From contig NZ_BMQY01000007.1 of the NCBI RefSeq assembly GCF_014648355.1, positions 1-64,000 on the forward strand: a stretch of 64,000 nt of DNA, read 5' to 3'. The DNA comes from Couchioplanes azureus. GTDB lineage: Bacteria > Actinomycetota > Actinomycetes > Mycobacteriales > Micromonosporaceae. How positions within the stretch are numbered: position 1 is the stretch's first letter; each line of letters begins with the position of its first letter. The notes below the pieces were generated by a model. That model ran no database searches. It was not told the DNA's origin and saw only the letters and a list, made by a program, of their open reading frames with translations. The position numbers and the translations under genes were made by a program. Positions 51,438 through 59,504 of this stretch are shown in pieces.

Positions 51438-51451
51438 TAGAACAGGTTATA
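51438..51451. promoter_or_regulatory. KstR operator between kstD and the hsaE-G-F operon
   Basis: TAGAACAGGTTATA fits the KstR pattern. It immediately precedes the GTG of kstD (minus strand) and lies 42 bases upstream of the plus-strand FAD-protein/hsaEGF operon, so one site can repress both directions. Confidence 0.75.
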
Positions 51452-51493
51452 GTTATCGGCGCGGAGAAGCCATCGAGACAGGGACATCTGCCC

Positions 51494-53107
51494 ATGACCG
51501 AGGCGTGGCACGAGGCGGCCGATGTGGTGGTCGTGGGGTTCGGCGCGGCCGGGGCCTGCGCCGCCGTCGAGGCGGCCGGGGCGGGTGCCCGGGTGCTGGT
51601 CCTGGACCGCTTCACCGGCGGCGGCGCGACCGCGATCTCCGGCGGCGTGGTCTACGCCGGCGGAGGCACCCGGCAGCAGGCCCGGGCCGGTGTCGCGGAC
51701 ACCGTGCAGGCCATGACCGGCTACCTGCGCGAGGAGGTGGGCGACGCCGTCTCGGCGGCCACCCTGCGCCGGTTCTGCGAGCAGAGCGCCGCGATGCTCG
51801 CCTGGCTGGAGGAGCGCGGCGTGCCCTTCGACGCCTCCCTCTGCCCGCACAAGACGTCCTATCCGACCGATCGCCACTTCCTCTACCACTCCGGCAGCGA
51901 GCTCTCCTTCGCCCAGGTCGCCGCGCCGGCGCCGCGCGGGCACCGCACGCACGCCCGCGGGGCCTCCGGCCGGCTGCTGTACGCCCGCCTCGCCACGGCG
52001 GCCCGGGCGGCCGGCGCCGAGGTCCGCGTCCAGGCCCGCGCGCACCGGCTCGTCACCATGGACGGCGCGGTGGTCGGCGTCGAGTGCCGCACCCTGCACG
52101 GCGCACCGGCCTGGGCCCGGTCCGGTCATCGGATCCTGCACCGGTGGTCGGTCAAGCCCGGCATCTACCTGCCGGCTCTCGGCCGCGCGCTGCACCGGCC
52201 GGTGGCCGGGCTGGAGCGCCGCTACGGCCGTACCCTGCGGATCGGCGCCCGGCGCGGCGTCGTGCTCGCCGCGGGCGGCTTCGTCTTCGACCGGGAGATG
52301 CTGCGCGAGCACGCCCCCGGCCACCGGGGCGGCCTGCGGCTGGGCACACCCGGCGACGACGGCTCCGGCATCCGGCTGGGCACCGGGGTCGGCGCCGCCA
52401 CCGGCCACCTGGACCGGGTCAGCGTCTGGCGCTTCCTCACGCCCCCGTCGGCGCTGGCCGGCGGCCTGCTGGTGGACCGCGACGGGCGGCGGGTCTGCGA
52501 CGAGTCGCGCTACGGCGCGGCGATCGGCGACGCCGTGCTGCGCTGCCCGGACCGGCGGGCCTGGCTGCTGGCCGACGCGGCGCTGCTCGCCGAGGCCCGC
52601 CGCCAGGTGCGCCGGCAGGCCTCGTGGTTCCAGCGGTTCCCGGCGTGGTGGCTGCTCACCGTCGGCCGGGTCCGCGGGCGGTCGCTCGCGCAGGTGGCCC
52701 GGCGCGCGGGCGTGGACGCCGCCGGGCTGGCCGCCACGGTGCGGGAGTACCACGCCGCCGCCGACGCCGGCCGGCCCGATCCCGCCGGCAAGCCGAGCGA
52801 GGCCGTCCGGCCGCTGCGCCGGGCGCCGTACTCGTTGATCGACGTCTCGATCCGGCCGCGGATCGCCGTGCCGGCGCCCATGCTCACCCTCGGCGGCCTG
52901 CGGGTCGACGAGCAGACCGGGCAGGTGCTGCGGCCGGACGGCAGCGGCGTGCCCGGGTTGTACGCGGCCGGCCGCACCGCGGTCGGCGTCTGCTCGCGCA
53001 GCTACGTCAGCGGGCTGTCGCTGGCCGACTGCGTCTTCTCCGGCCGCCGGGCCGGCCGGAGCGCGACGGCCGAGGACCGGGGAGGGGTGCATGCTCACCG
53101 AGACTGA
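51494..53107 (+). CDS. KstD-like FAD-dependent dehydrogenase heading the hsaE-G-F operon
   Basis: This 537-residue FAD protein belongs to the fumarate-reductase/KstD superfamily: V-V-V-G-F-G-A-A-G-A-C-A-A for FAD binding, a central A-G-G-F-V-F-D-R-E, and the C-terminal G-L-Y-A-A-G-R-T-A-V-G-V. It is more distant from the two KstD copies than they are from each other. It lacks the Y-A-G-A-G-x-T ending and has S-Y-V-S-G-L-S-L-A-D-C in that position. It may desaturate another position, for example a delta4(5alpha) bond, or act on a later intermediate. It heads the KstR-controlled operon and overlaps hsaE by 17 bases. The substrate is inferred. Confidence 0.75.
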   Translation: MTEAWHEAADVVVVGFGAAGACAAVEAAGAGARVLVLDRFTGGGATAISGGVVYAGGGTRQQARAGVADTVQAMTGYLREEVGDAVSAATLRRFCEQSAAMLAWLEERGVPFDASLCPHKTSYPTDRHFLYHSGSELSFAQVAAPAPRGHRTHARGASGRLLYARLATAARAAGAEVRVQARAHRLVTMDGAVVGVECRTLHGAPAWARSGHRILHRWSVKPGIYLPALGRALHRPVAGLERRYGRTLRIGARRGVVLAAGGFVFDREMLREHAPGHRGGLRLGTPGDDGSGIRLGTGVGAATGHLDRVSVWRFLTPPSALAGGLLVDRDGRRVCDESRYGAAIGDAVLRCPDRRAWLLADAALLAEARRQVRRQASWFQRFPAWWLLTVGRVRGRSLAQVARRAGVDAAGLAATVREYHAAADAGRPDPAGKPSEAVRPLRRAPYSLIDVSIRPRIAVPAPMLTLGGLRVDEQTGQVLRPDGSGVPGLYAAGRTAVGVCSRSYVSGLSLADCVFSGRRAGRSATAEDRGGVHAHRD

Positions 53108-53879
53108 GCGGGCGGCGCTGGCCGACCGGCTGCACGCGGCCGAGCGGGACCGCGCGCCGATACCGCCGCTGGTGCTCGAGCGCCCGGACCTGACGGCGGC
53201 CGAGGCGTACGCCATCCAGCTGCACAACGTGCGCCGCCGCGGCGAGGCCGTGGTGGGGCACAAGGTCGGCCTGTCGTCGGAGGCCATGCAGGCCATGATG
53301 GGCGTCGACGAGCCGGACTACGGTCACCTGCTGGAAAGCATGCGACTGTCCGAGGACGAGCCGGCGCGGGCGTCGCGATACTGCTGTCCGCGCGTCGAGA
53401 TCGAGGTGGCGTTCCTGCTCGGCGCCGACCTGCCCGCAGACTGCACCGAGGACGACGTGCTGGCCGCCACCGCGGCGTTCGCCCCGTCCATCGAGCTGAT
53501 CGACAGCCGCATCCGGGACTGGAAGATCAGCCTGGCCGACACCATCGCCGACAACGCGTCCTCGGCCGGCTTCGTCGTCGGCGCGGCCCGGGTGCCCCCC
53601 GCCGCGGTCGACCCGCGCGCCATCGACGCCGTTCTCTACCGCGGCGACGAGCCGGTGGCCCGGGGGCGCTCGGACGCCGTGCTGGGCAACCCGGTGACGG
53701 CGGTGGCCTGGCTGGCGCGCACGGTCGCCGGCTTCGGCGTCCGGCTGCGCGCGGGCCACCTCGTGCTGCCCGGCGCCTGCGCCCGGGCGGTGGACGTCCA
53801 CCCCGGCGACGAGTTCCGGGCGGTCTTCACCGGCCTGGGCGAGGTCCGCCTGTCCTTCGAGGAGGAGTCGCATGGTTGA
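53091..53879 (+). CDS. hsaE: HsaE, 2-hydroxypenta-2,4-dienoate-type hydratase
   Basis: The 262 residues match the MhpD/HsaE family: G-H-K-V-G-L-S-S-E-A-M-Q near the start, R-V-E-I-E-V-A-F-L-L with the metal-binding glutamates, I-E-L-I-D-S-R-I-R-D-W, and D-N-A-S-S-A-G-F-V-V-G. HsaE hydrates the 2-hydroxyhexa-2,4-dienoate released by HsaD. GGAGGG precedes the ATG, and the next gene starts inside its end (eight-base overlap). The order hsaE-hsaG-hsaF is the same as in mycobacterial cholesterol clusters. Confidence 0.92.
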   Translation: MLTETERAALADRLHAAERDRAPIPPLVLERPDLTAAEAYAIQLHNVRRRGEAVVGHKVGLSSEAMQAMMGVDEPDYGHLLESMRLSEDEPARASRYCCPRVEIEVAFLLGADLPADCTEDDVLAATAAFAPSIELIDSRIRDWKISLADTIADNASSAGFVVGAARVPPAAVDPRAIDAVLYRGDEPVARGRSDAVLGNPVTAVAWLARTVAGFGVRLRAGHLVLPGACARAVDVHPGDEFRAVFTGLGEVRLSFEEESHG

Positions 53880-54768
53880 GCTGACGGCCGCCATCGTCGG
53901 GTCCGGCAACATCGGCACCGACCTGCTGTACAAGCTGCGGAGGTCACCGCTGATCGAGCCGCGCTGGATGGTGGGCGTCGATCCGGACAGCCCGGGCCTG
54001 CGCCGCGCCGCCGAGCTGGGCCTGGCGAGCAGCGCGGGCGGCGTGGACTGGCTGCTGGCCCAGGACCCGCTGCCCGACCTGGTCTTCGAGGCCACCTCGG
54101 CGGCGGTGCACCGGGCCCACGCACCCCGCTACGCGCGGGCCGGCATCCGGGCCGTCGACCTCACTCCGGCGGCCGTCGGTCCGCTGGTGGTGCCGGAGGT
54201 CAACCTGCGTGCCCACCTGGATGCGCCCAACCTCAACCTGATCACCTGCGGCGGGCAGGCCACCATCCCGATGGTCCACGCCGTCTCCCGGGTCACCCCG
54301 GTCGGCTACGCCGAGATCGTCGCGACGGTCGCCTCCCGGTCGGCCGGGCCGGGCACCCGGGCCAACATCGACGAGTTCACCCGGACCACCGGCCGGGCGC
54401 TGGAGGTCGTCGGCCGGGCGGCGCGGGGCAAGGCCATCGTGGTGCTCAACCCGGCCGAGCCGCCGCTCATCATGCGGGACACGGTGTTCTGCGCGATCGA
54501 CCCGGAGGCCGACGCGCGCGCGGTGGCCGCCTCCGTCGTGGCGATGGCCGCCGACGTGGCCCGCTACGTGCCCGGCTACCGGTTGCTCAGCGAGCCGCAG
54601 TTCGACCCGCCGTCGCCGGCGACGCTCGGGCGCAGCCGGGTGGGGATCTTCGTCGAGATCGCCGGGGCCGGTGACCACCTGCCGGCGTACGCCGGAAATC
54701 TCGACATCATGACCGCCGCCGCGACCCGGGTGGGCGAGGAGCTCGCCCGGGCCGCCGTGCCCGCCTAG
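53872..54768 (+). CDS. hsaG: HsaG, acylating aldehyde dehydrogenase
   Basis: The 298 residues have the N-terminal NAD-binding G-S-G-N-I-G-T-D-L, the active-site cysteine in N-L-I-T-C-G-G-Q-A-T-I-P, and V-F-V-E-I-A-G-A-G-D-H-L-P near the end, typical of BphJ/HsaG-type acetaldehyde dehydrogenases. It converts the aldehyde made by the aldolase HsaF to the acyl-CoA, with the two enzymes channelling the intermediate. hsaF follows after eight bases. Confidence 0.93.
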   Translation: MVELTAAIVGSGNIGTDLLYKLRRSPLIEPRWMVGVDPDSPGLRRAAELGLASSAGGVDWLLAQDPLPDLVFEATSAAVHRAHAPRYARAGIRAVDLTPAAVGPLVVPEVNLRAHLDAPNLNLITCGGQATIPMVHAVSRVTPVGYAEIVATVASRSAGPGTRANIDEFTRTTGRALEVVGRAARGKAIVVLNPAEPPLIMRDTVFCAIDPEADARAVAASVVAMAADVARYVPGYRLLSEPQFDPPSPATLGRSRVGIFVEIAGAGDHLPAYAGNLDIMTAAATRVGEELARAAVPA

Positions 54769-54776
54769 GAGCTCGC

Positions 54777-55817
54777 ATGCCGCCGCGCCCCTTCTCCGCC
54801 GACCTGGACGTCCGGATCACCGACTCGGCGCTCCGCGACGGCTCGCACGCCAAGCGCCACCAGTTCACCGCCGCCGAGGTCGCCTCGGTGGTCGCCGCGC
54901 TCGACGCCGCCGGCGTACCGGTGATCGAGGTGGCGCACGGCGACGGGCTGGGCGGCTCGTCGTTCACCTACGGCCTCAGCCGTACGCCGGAGCAGGAGCT
55001 GATCGAGGTGGCCGTCCGGACCGCCACCCGCGCCAGGATCGCGTTCCTGATGCTGCCCGGCGTCGGGGTCGTCGACGACATCCGGGTGGCCGCCGGCAAC
55101 GGCGCGGGCGTCTGCCGGATCGCCACCCACTGCACCGAGGCCGACATCGCCGTGCAGCACTTCGGACTGGCTCGCGAGCGGGGGCTGGAGACCGTCGGCT
55201 TCCTGATGATGGCCCACTCGCAGCCGCCGGAGGCGCTGGCGAAGCAGGCCCGCATCATGGCCGACGCGGGCTGCCAGTGCGTGTACGTCGTCGACTCGGC
55301 GGGAGCGCTCGTCCTGGACCAGGTGGCCGACCGGGTCGCCGCGCTCGTCGCGGAGCTCGGCGACGACGCGCAGGTCGGCTTCCACGGCCACGAGAACCTG
55401 GGTCTGGGCGTGGCCAACTCGGTGCTGGCGGTGCGGGCCGGCGCCGCGCAGATCGACGGCAGCACCCGGCGCTTCGGCGCCGGGGCCGGCAACACGCCGG
55501 TGGAGGCGTTCGTCGGCGTCTGCGACAAGCTCGGCATCCGCACCGGCGTGGACTTCTTCGCCGTCGTGGACGCCGCCGAGGACGTGGTCCGCCCGGTCAT
55601 GCCGCAGGAATGCCTGCTGGACCGCCTGTCGCTGACCATGGGCTACGCCGGGGTCTACTCCAGCTTCCTCACCCACGCCTTCGCCCTGTCCCGGCGCTAC
55701 GGGGTGCCGGGCGCCGAGATCCTGGTCCGGGCCGGCGAGCGGCGCCTGGTCGGTGGCCAGGAGGACCAGCTCATCGACATCGCGGTGCAGCTGCGCCGGG
55801 AGGCGGATCAGTCGTAG
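54777..55817 (+). CDS. hsaF: HsaF, 4-hydroxy-2-oxoacid aldolase
   Basis: This 346-residue DRE-TIM aldolase has D-S-A-L-R-D-G-S-H-A at the start, a metal-binding site in H-G-H-E-N-L-G-L-G, and a C-terminal domain that contacts the dehydrogenase partner. It cleaves the 4-hydroxy-2-oxoacid from HsaE to pyruvate and an aldehyde, which passes to HsaG. The gene ends ten bases inside the convergent kshB gene, so the two 3' ends overlap and no terminator lies between them. Confidence 0.93.
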   Translation: MPPRPFSADLDVRITDSALRDGSHAKRHQFTAAEVASVVAALDAAGVPVIEVAHGDGLGGSSFTYGLSRTPEQELIEVAVRTATRARIAFLMLPGVGVVDDIRVAAGNGAGVCRIATHCTEADIAVQHFGLARERGLETVGFLMMAHSQPPEALAKQARIMADAGCQCVYVVDSAGALVLDQVADRVAALVAELGDDAQVGFHGHENLGLGVANSVLAVRAGAAQIDGSTRRFGAGAGNTPVEAFVGVCDKLGIRTGVDFFAVVDAAEDVVRPVMPQECLLDRLSLTMGYAGVYSSFLTHAFALSRRYGVPGAEILVRAGERRLVGGQEDQLIDIAVQLRREADQS

Positions 55818-56812
55818 GTGACCGCGACCCGGCCGGTGCGCGCGACCGCCTGGCAGGCCAGGATGTAGCCCTCGGCGAAGTCCTCCTCCTCGAGCACCTC
55901 GTTGCGTACCAGCTCGACGTCGCCGTCGACCAGGCGGCAGGCGCAGGTGCCGCAGTTGCCCTGGCGGCAGGAGAACGGCGGGTTGAGCCCGGCCGACATG
56001 ATCACGTCGAGCAGCCGGGTGCCGGCGGGCCACGCCAGCCGGTGGGTCTGCCCGTCCAACGTCACCTCGGCGGTCGCGTCCAGGGTGGTGGGCAGCATCG
56101 ACTCGAAGCGTTCCACCCGGACCCGCTGCGGCGCCACGCCGGCCCTCTCCAGGGCCTGCCGGGCCACCACGACGAACGGTTCCGGGCCGCACACGAAGGC
56201 CTCCCTCCGCGCGTACGGACGCAGCAGCGGCGCCAGGTCCTCCCCGCGGGGAGCGCCGCGCTCGTGGTCCAGCCAGTGCGTCACGGTGAGCCGGTCGGGG
56301 TGCCGTTCGCGCAGCGCCGCCAGCTCCCCGGCGAAGATGACCGAGCCCGCGTCGCGGTTGGCGTAGACCAGCGCGAGCCGTCCGCGCCCCTGGGCGAGCA
56401 CGGACTTGATGATCGCCATCACCGGGGTGATGCCGCTGCCCCCGGCGAGCAGCAGCAGGTCGTCGTCGAGCGAGGCCGGGGTGAACTCGCCCGCGGGCGG
56501 CGTCAGGTCGAGCTCGGCGCCCGGCTCGACGTGGTCGCAGATCCAGTTCGAGGCCTGCCCGTCGCGGACCCGCTTCACCGTGATCTTCAGGTCGGTGTCG
56601 GTGTGCGGCGAGCTGGACAGCGAGTAGCAGCGGGCGACGGTGCCGCCGCCGCCGGGCACCCGGACGGTCAGGTATTGCCCGGGCCGGTAGCCGAACTCTG
56701 CGGCCAGCGCCGGCGGCACCGACAGCACCAGCGAGCGCGCGTCGGCGGTCTCGGCGATGACCCGGGCGACCCGCAGCCGGTGGAACGGGAGGCCCGGACG
56801 GGTCTCGCCCAT
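55808..56812 (-). CDS. kshB: KshB, reductase of 3-ketosteroid 9-alpha-hydroxylase
   Basis: The 334 residues comprise an FAD domain (R-C-Y-S-L-S-S-S), an NAD domain (G-G-S-G-I-T-P-V and C-G-P-E-P-F), and a C-terminal plant-type 2Fe-2S ferredoxin (C-R-Q-G-N-C-G-T-C, then C about 30 residues on in I-L-A-C-Q). This is the KshB order. It passes electrons from NADH to the Rieske oxygenase KshA. The ATG at 56812 overlaps by one base the stop of a small gene that sits between kshA and kshB, so the three are co-translated. Confidence 0.93.
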   Translation of the reverse strand: MGETRPGLPFHRLRVARVIAETADARSLVLSVPPALAAEFGYRPGQYLTVRVPGGGGTVARCYSLSSSPHTDTDLKITVKRVRDGQASNWICDHVEPGAELDLTPPAGEFTPASLDDDLLLLAGGSGITPVMAIIKSVLAQGRGRLALVYANRDAGSVIFAGELAALRERHPDRLTVTHWLDHERGAPRGEDLAPLLRPYARREAFVCGPEPFVVVARQALERAGVAPQRVRVERFESMLPTTLDATAEVTLDGQTHRLAWPAGTRLLDVIMSAGLNPPFSCRQGNCGTCACRLVDGDVELVRNEVLEEEDFAEGYILACQAVARTGRVAVTYD

Positions 56813-57087
56813 CAGCTCACCTCCAGCCGGCCGTCGCGGACCGCCCGGTCGATGGTGTCGTGCAGATCGGGGCAGGTCGGCACCAGTGCGGCCGGACGCC
56901 CGGCGGCGTGCGCCGCGGCGAGGACGGCGCACGTGGCGGCGGCGCGGACGGTCCACTGCACGCTGGTCTGCTGGGGGCTGCGCTTGCCGGCGCGCACCAG
57001 GGCGCCGCAGCGCGCGCAGCCGATGTCGGACAGGCCCTCCTCCAGGTACGCCCGGCGCTCGGCGAGCGTGTCGGCCCCCGGTGTCAC
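56812..57087 (-). CDS. Small C-x-x-C protein between kshA and kshB
   Basis: The 91 residues start at a GTG that overlaps the kshA stop (GTGA) and end in a one-base overlap with kshB, so the gene is fully embedded in the operon. It has C-A-R-C-G near residue 24, which could be half a zinc knuckle, a cysteine in A-A-A-T-C-A, and T-C-P-D-L-H-D near the end. Four cysteines overall could hold a metal. I do not recognise the family. Its position suggests an accessory factor for the oxygenase, such as a maturation or electron-transfer aid. The role is inferred. Confidence 0.7.
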   Translation of the reverse strand: MTPGADTLAERRAYLEEGLSDIGCARCGALVRAGKRSPQQTSVQWTVRAAATCAVLAAAHAAGRPAALVPTCPDLHDTIDRAVRDGRLEVS

Positions 57088-58220
57088 TGCGCCGCCGACT
57101 CGGCCTGGCGCCGCAGGTTCTCGGCCACCTCGGCCTCCCAGGTCTGCACCGCGCGGGTGGTGTCGACCTCGAACTCGTAGCGGGCCACCATGTCCTCGGT
57201 GACGTCCTCGACGTCCACGTAGAACTGCTCGTACCAGCGGCGCAGCTGGTAGACCGGGCCGTCCTCGACGCACAGCAGCGGGTTGTCGATCCGGCTCTTG
57301 TGCTTCCAGATCTCCACGTCCTGCTGGAAGCCGACGCCGATGCTGCGGGCGAACTTGGCCGCCGCCTTGTGCGCCTGGGCGGTGCTGAGGCCGGGCAGCC
57401 GCTTGACGATCAGGCCCCACTGCAGCACGAACGAGGTGGCCGTGACCGGGTAGTGGCAGTTGATCAGCACGGACTCGACGTCGACTCCGTGGTAGTCGAG
57501 GTACAGGTTGTCGATCATGTACGAGGGCCCGTAGTAGGCGGCCTCGGAGCGCAGCCCCCCGCCGCCGGACTGGCTGGCCCCGATCGGCACGTCCGGCCGC
57601 GGCCGGGTGGTGAGGTACTGCGCGGCGACGTGGCCCTCCAGGACGTTCTTGAAGAACGTCGGGAAGGCGAAGTGGATGTAGAAGAAGTGCGCCATGTCGA
57701 CCACGTTGTCGATGACCTCGCGGCAGTTGGCGCCGTCGATGCGGATCGAGTCCCAGGTCCAGGGGCTCCAATCGGCGGAGAACGCGCCCTCGACGCGCGG
57801 GATGGTGACCTCCGGCGGGGGAGCGGCGCCCTGGGGGTCGTTCCAGACGAAGAGCTGGCGGTTCTCCTCCAGGGTGGTCCAGGAGCGGGTGCGGGCACGC
57901 ATCGGCACCCGGTGGGCGTAGGGCACCGCGTCGCACCGGCCGTCGCCGCGCCAGCGCCAGTCGTGGAACGGGCAGGCGACCGTGTCTCCCTTGATCGTGC
58001 CCATGGTGAGGTCGCCGCCCATGTGCCGGCAGTATCCGTCGAGGACGTGCAGCGCGCCGCCGGAGTCGGCGAACACCACCAGCTTCGTGCCGAACGCCTC
58101 GACGGCGTGCGGCCGGCCGTCGCGGAACGAGTCGGCCAGCCCGAGGCAGTGCCAGCCGCGGGCGAATCTCGTCGGCGGCGCGCCGGCGTCGATCGTTCGT
58201 GCCCCGTCGCCGTTGCGCAT
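57084..58220 (-). CDS. kshA: KshA, Rieske oxygenase of 3-ketosteroid 9-alpha-hydroxylase
   Basis: The 378 residues from the ATG at 58220 (an in-frame GTG lies at 58229) carry a Rieske domain with C-R-H-M-G-G-D-L and C-P-F-H-D-W. The catalytic domain has the iron ligands in D-N-V-V-D-M-A-H-F-F-Y-I-H, and the KshA-typical W-T-W-D-S-I-R-I-D-G-A-N-C-R-E-V-I-D lies in between. It hydroxylates C9 of the steroid. With KstD this leads to spontaneous opening of ring B. Divergent from hsaA across a KstR operator. Confidence 0.94.
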   Translation of the reverse strand: MRNGDGARTIDAGAPPTRFARGWHCLGLADSFRDGRPHAVEAFGTKLVVFADSGGALHVLDGYCRHMGGDLTMGTIKGDTVACPFHDWRWRGDGRCDAVPYAHRVPMRARTRSWTTLEENRQLFVWNDPQGAAPPPEVTIPRVEGAFSADWSPWTWDSIRIDGANCREVIDNVVDMAHFFYIHFAFPTFFKNVLEGHVAAQYLTTRPRPDVPIGASQSGGGGLRSEAAYYGPSYMIDNLYLDYHGVDVESVLINCHYPVTATSFVLQWGLIVKRLPGLSTAQAHKAAAKFARSIGVGFQQDVEIWKHKSRIDNPLLCVEDGPVYQLRRWYEQFYVDVEDVTEDMVARYEFEVDTTRAVQTWEAEVAENLRRQAESAAQ

Positions 58221-58255
58221 GAGCCGCACCCCATTTCCGATGGTGGCCGCCAAGG

Positions 58256-58269
58256 TAGAACGTGTTCTA
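58256..58269. promoter_or_regulatory. KstR operator between kshA and hsaA
   Basis: TAGAACGTGTTCTA fits the KstR consensus closely and lies in the 95-base gap between the divergent kshA-kshB and hsaA-D-C-B operons, so it can repress both. Confidence 0.85.
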
Positions 58270-58315
58270 GTATAGGGACCGTCGAGTTCGTCGGCCAACC
58301 CGCTGGAGGGATCCC

Positions 58316-59497
58316 ATGGAGGCAAGCGCCGGCGCGGCGGTGCTGACCGCGGTGCGCGACCTGGTGCCGGCCCTGCGCGAGCGGGCCCAGGAGACGGAGG
58401 ACCGCCGGGCGCTCTCCGCCGAGACCGTCAAGGCGCTCGCCGAGACCGGCTTCTTCCGGCTGCTGCAGCCGGCCCGGTTCGGCGGGTACGAAGCACACCC
58501 GCTGACCTTCCTGCGGGGCGTGCGCGAGCTCGCCGCCGCCTGCGGGTCCACCGGCTGGGTCGCCTCGGTGATCGGCGTGCACAACTGGCAGCTCGCCCTC
58601 TTCCCGGAGCAGGCCCAGCACGACGTGTGGGGTGACGACCCGGGCACCCGGATGTCCTCCTCCTACGCCCCGACCGGCACGATCCGTGCGGTCGGCGGCG
58701 GCTACCTGGTGAACGGCCGGTGGAGCTTCTCCTCCGGGTGCGACCACGCCGGCTGGGCGCTGCTCGGCGGCATCATCCCGCCCGGCGACGGCGGGACCCC
58801 GGCCGACTTCCGCACCTTCCTGCTGCCCGCCACCGACTACACCATCGAGGACGTCTGGCACACCGTCGGGCTGCGCGGCACCGGCAGCAACGACATCGTG
58901 GTGTCCGACGCCTTCGTCCCGGAGCACCGCACGCTCAGCTTCAACGACACCGCCCGGTGCCTGTGCCCCGGCCAGCAGGTGAACACCGCGCCGCTCTACC
59001 GCATCCCGTACGCGTCGATCTTCTCCTATGCCATCACCACCCCGATCATCGGCATGGCGACCGGGGCTTACCACGCGCACGTCAGCTACCTGCAGAAACG
59101 GGTGCGCGCCTCGTACGTCGGGGTGAAGGCCGCCGAGGATCCGTACTCGCAGGTGCGGGTCGCGAACGCGGCCGCCGACCTGGACGCGGCCTGGCTGGCC
59201 CTGGAGGCCGACCTCACCGAGCTGATGGAGCTGGCCGCGGCCGGCGACAAGCTGCCGATGCGGCTGCGCCTGCGCACCCGCCGCGACCAGGTGCGCGGCA
59301 CCGAGCTGGCGATCGGCGCGGTGGACCGGCTGTTCGAGAACTCCGGCGGCCGGGCGCTGGCCACCGGCACCCCCATCCAGCGGTTCTGGCGCGACGCGCA
59401 CGCCGGCCGGGTGCACGCGATCAACGACCCCGAGCGGGCGCTGTCGCTCTTCGGCCGCGGCGAGTTCGGCCTGCCGATCACGGACGCGATGGTGTGA
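58316..59497 (+). CDS. hsaA: HsaA, flavin-dependent 3-HSA hydroxylase
   Basis: This 393-residue acyl-CoA-dehydrogenase-fold monooxygenase is of the HsaA type: G-F-F-R-L-L-Q-P-A-R-F-G-G-Y-E, C-G-S-T-G-W-V-A-S-V, W-S-F-S-S-G-C-D-H-A-G-W, and a C-terminal helix with R-A-H-A-G-R-V-H-A-I-N-D-P. It hydroxylates the phenol 3-HSA to the catechol using reduced flavin from HsaB. GGAGGG precedes the ATG at 58316. It is the first gene of hsaA-D-C-B. Confidence 0.94.
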   Translation: MEASAGAAVLTAVRDLVPALRERAQETEDRRALSAETVKALAETGFFRLLQPARFGGYEAHPLTFLRGVRELAAACGSTGWVASVIGVHNWQLALFPEQAQHDVWGDDPGTRMSSSYAPTGTIRAVGGGYLVNGRWSFSSGCDHAGWALLGGIIPPGDGGTPADFRTFLLPATDYTIEDVWHTVGLRGTGSNDIVVSDAFVPEHRTLSFNDTARCLCPGQQVNTAPLYRIPYASIFSYAITTPIIGMATGAYHAHVSYLQKRVRASYVGVKAAEDPYSQVRVANAAADLDAAWLALEADLTELMELAAAGDKLPMRLRLRTRRDQVRGTELAIGAVDRLFENSGGRALATGTPIQRFWRDAHAGRVHAINDPERALSLFGRGEFGLPITDAMV

Positions 59498-59504
59498 GGC
59501 GGCC

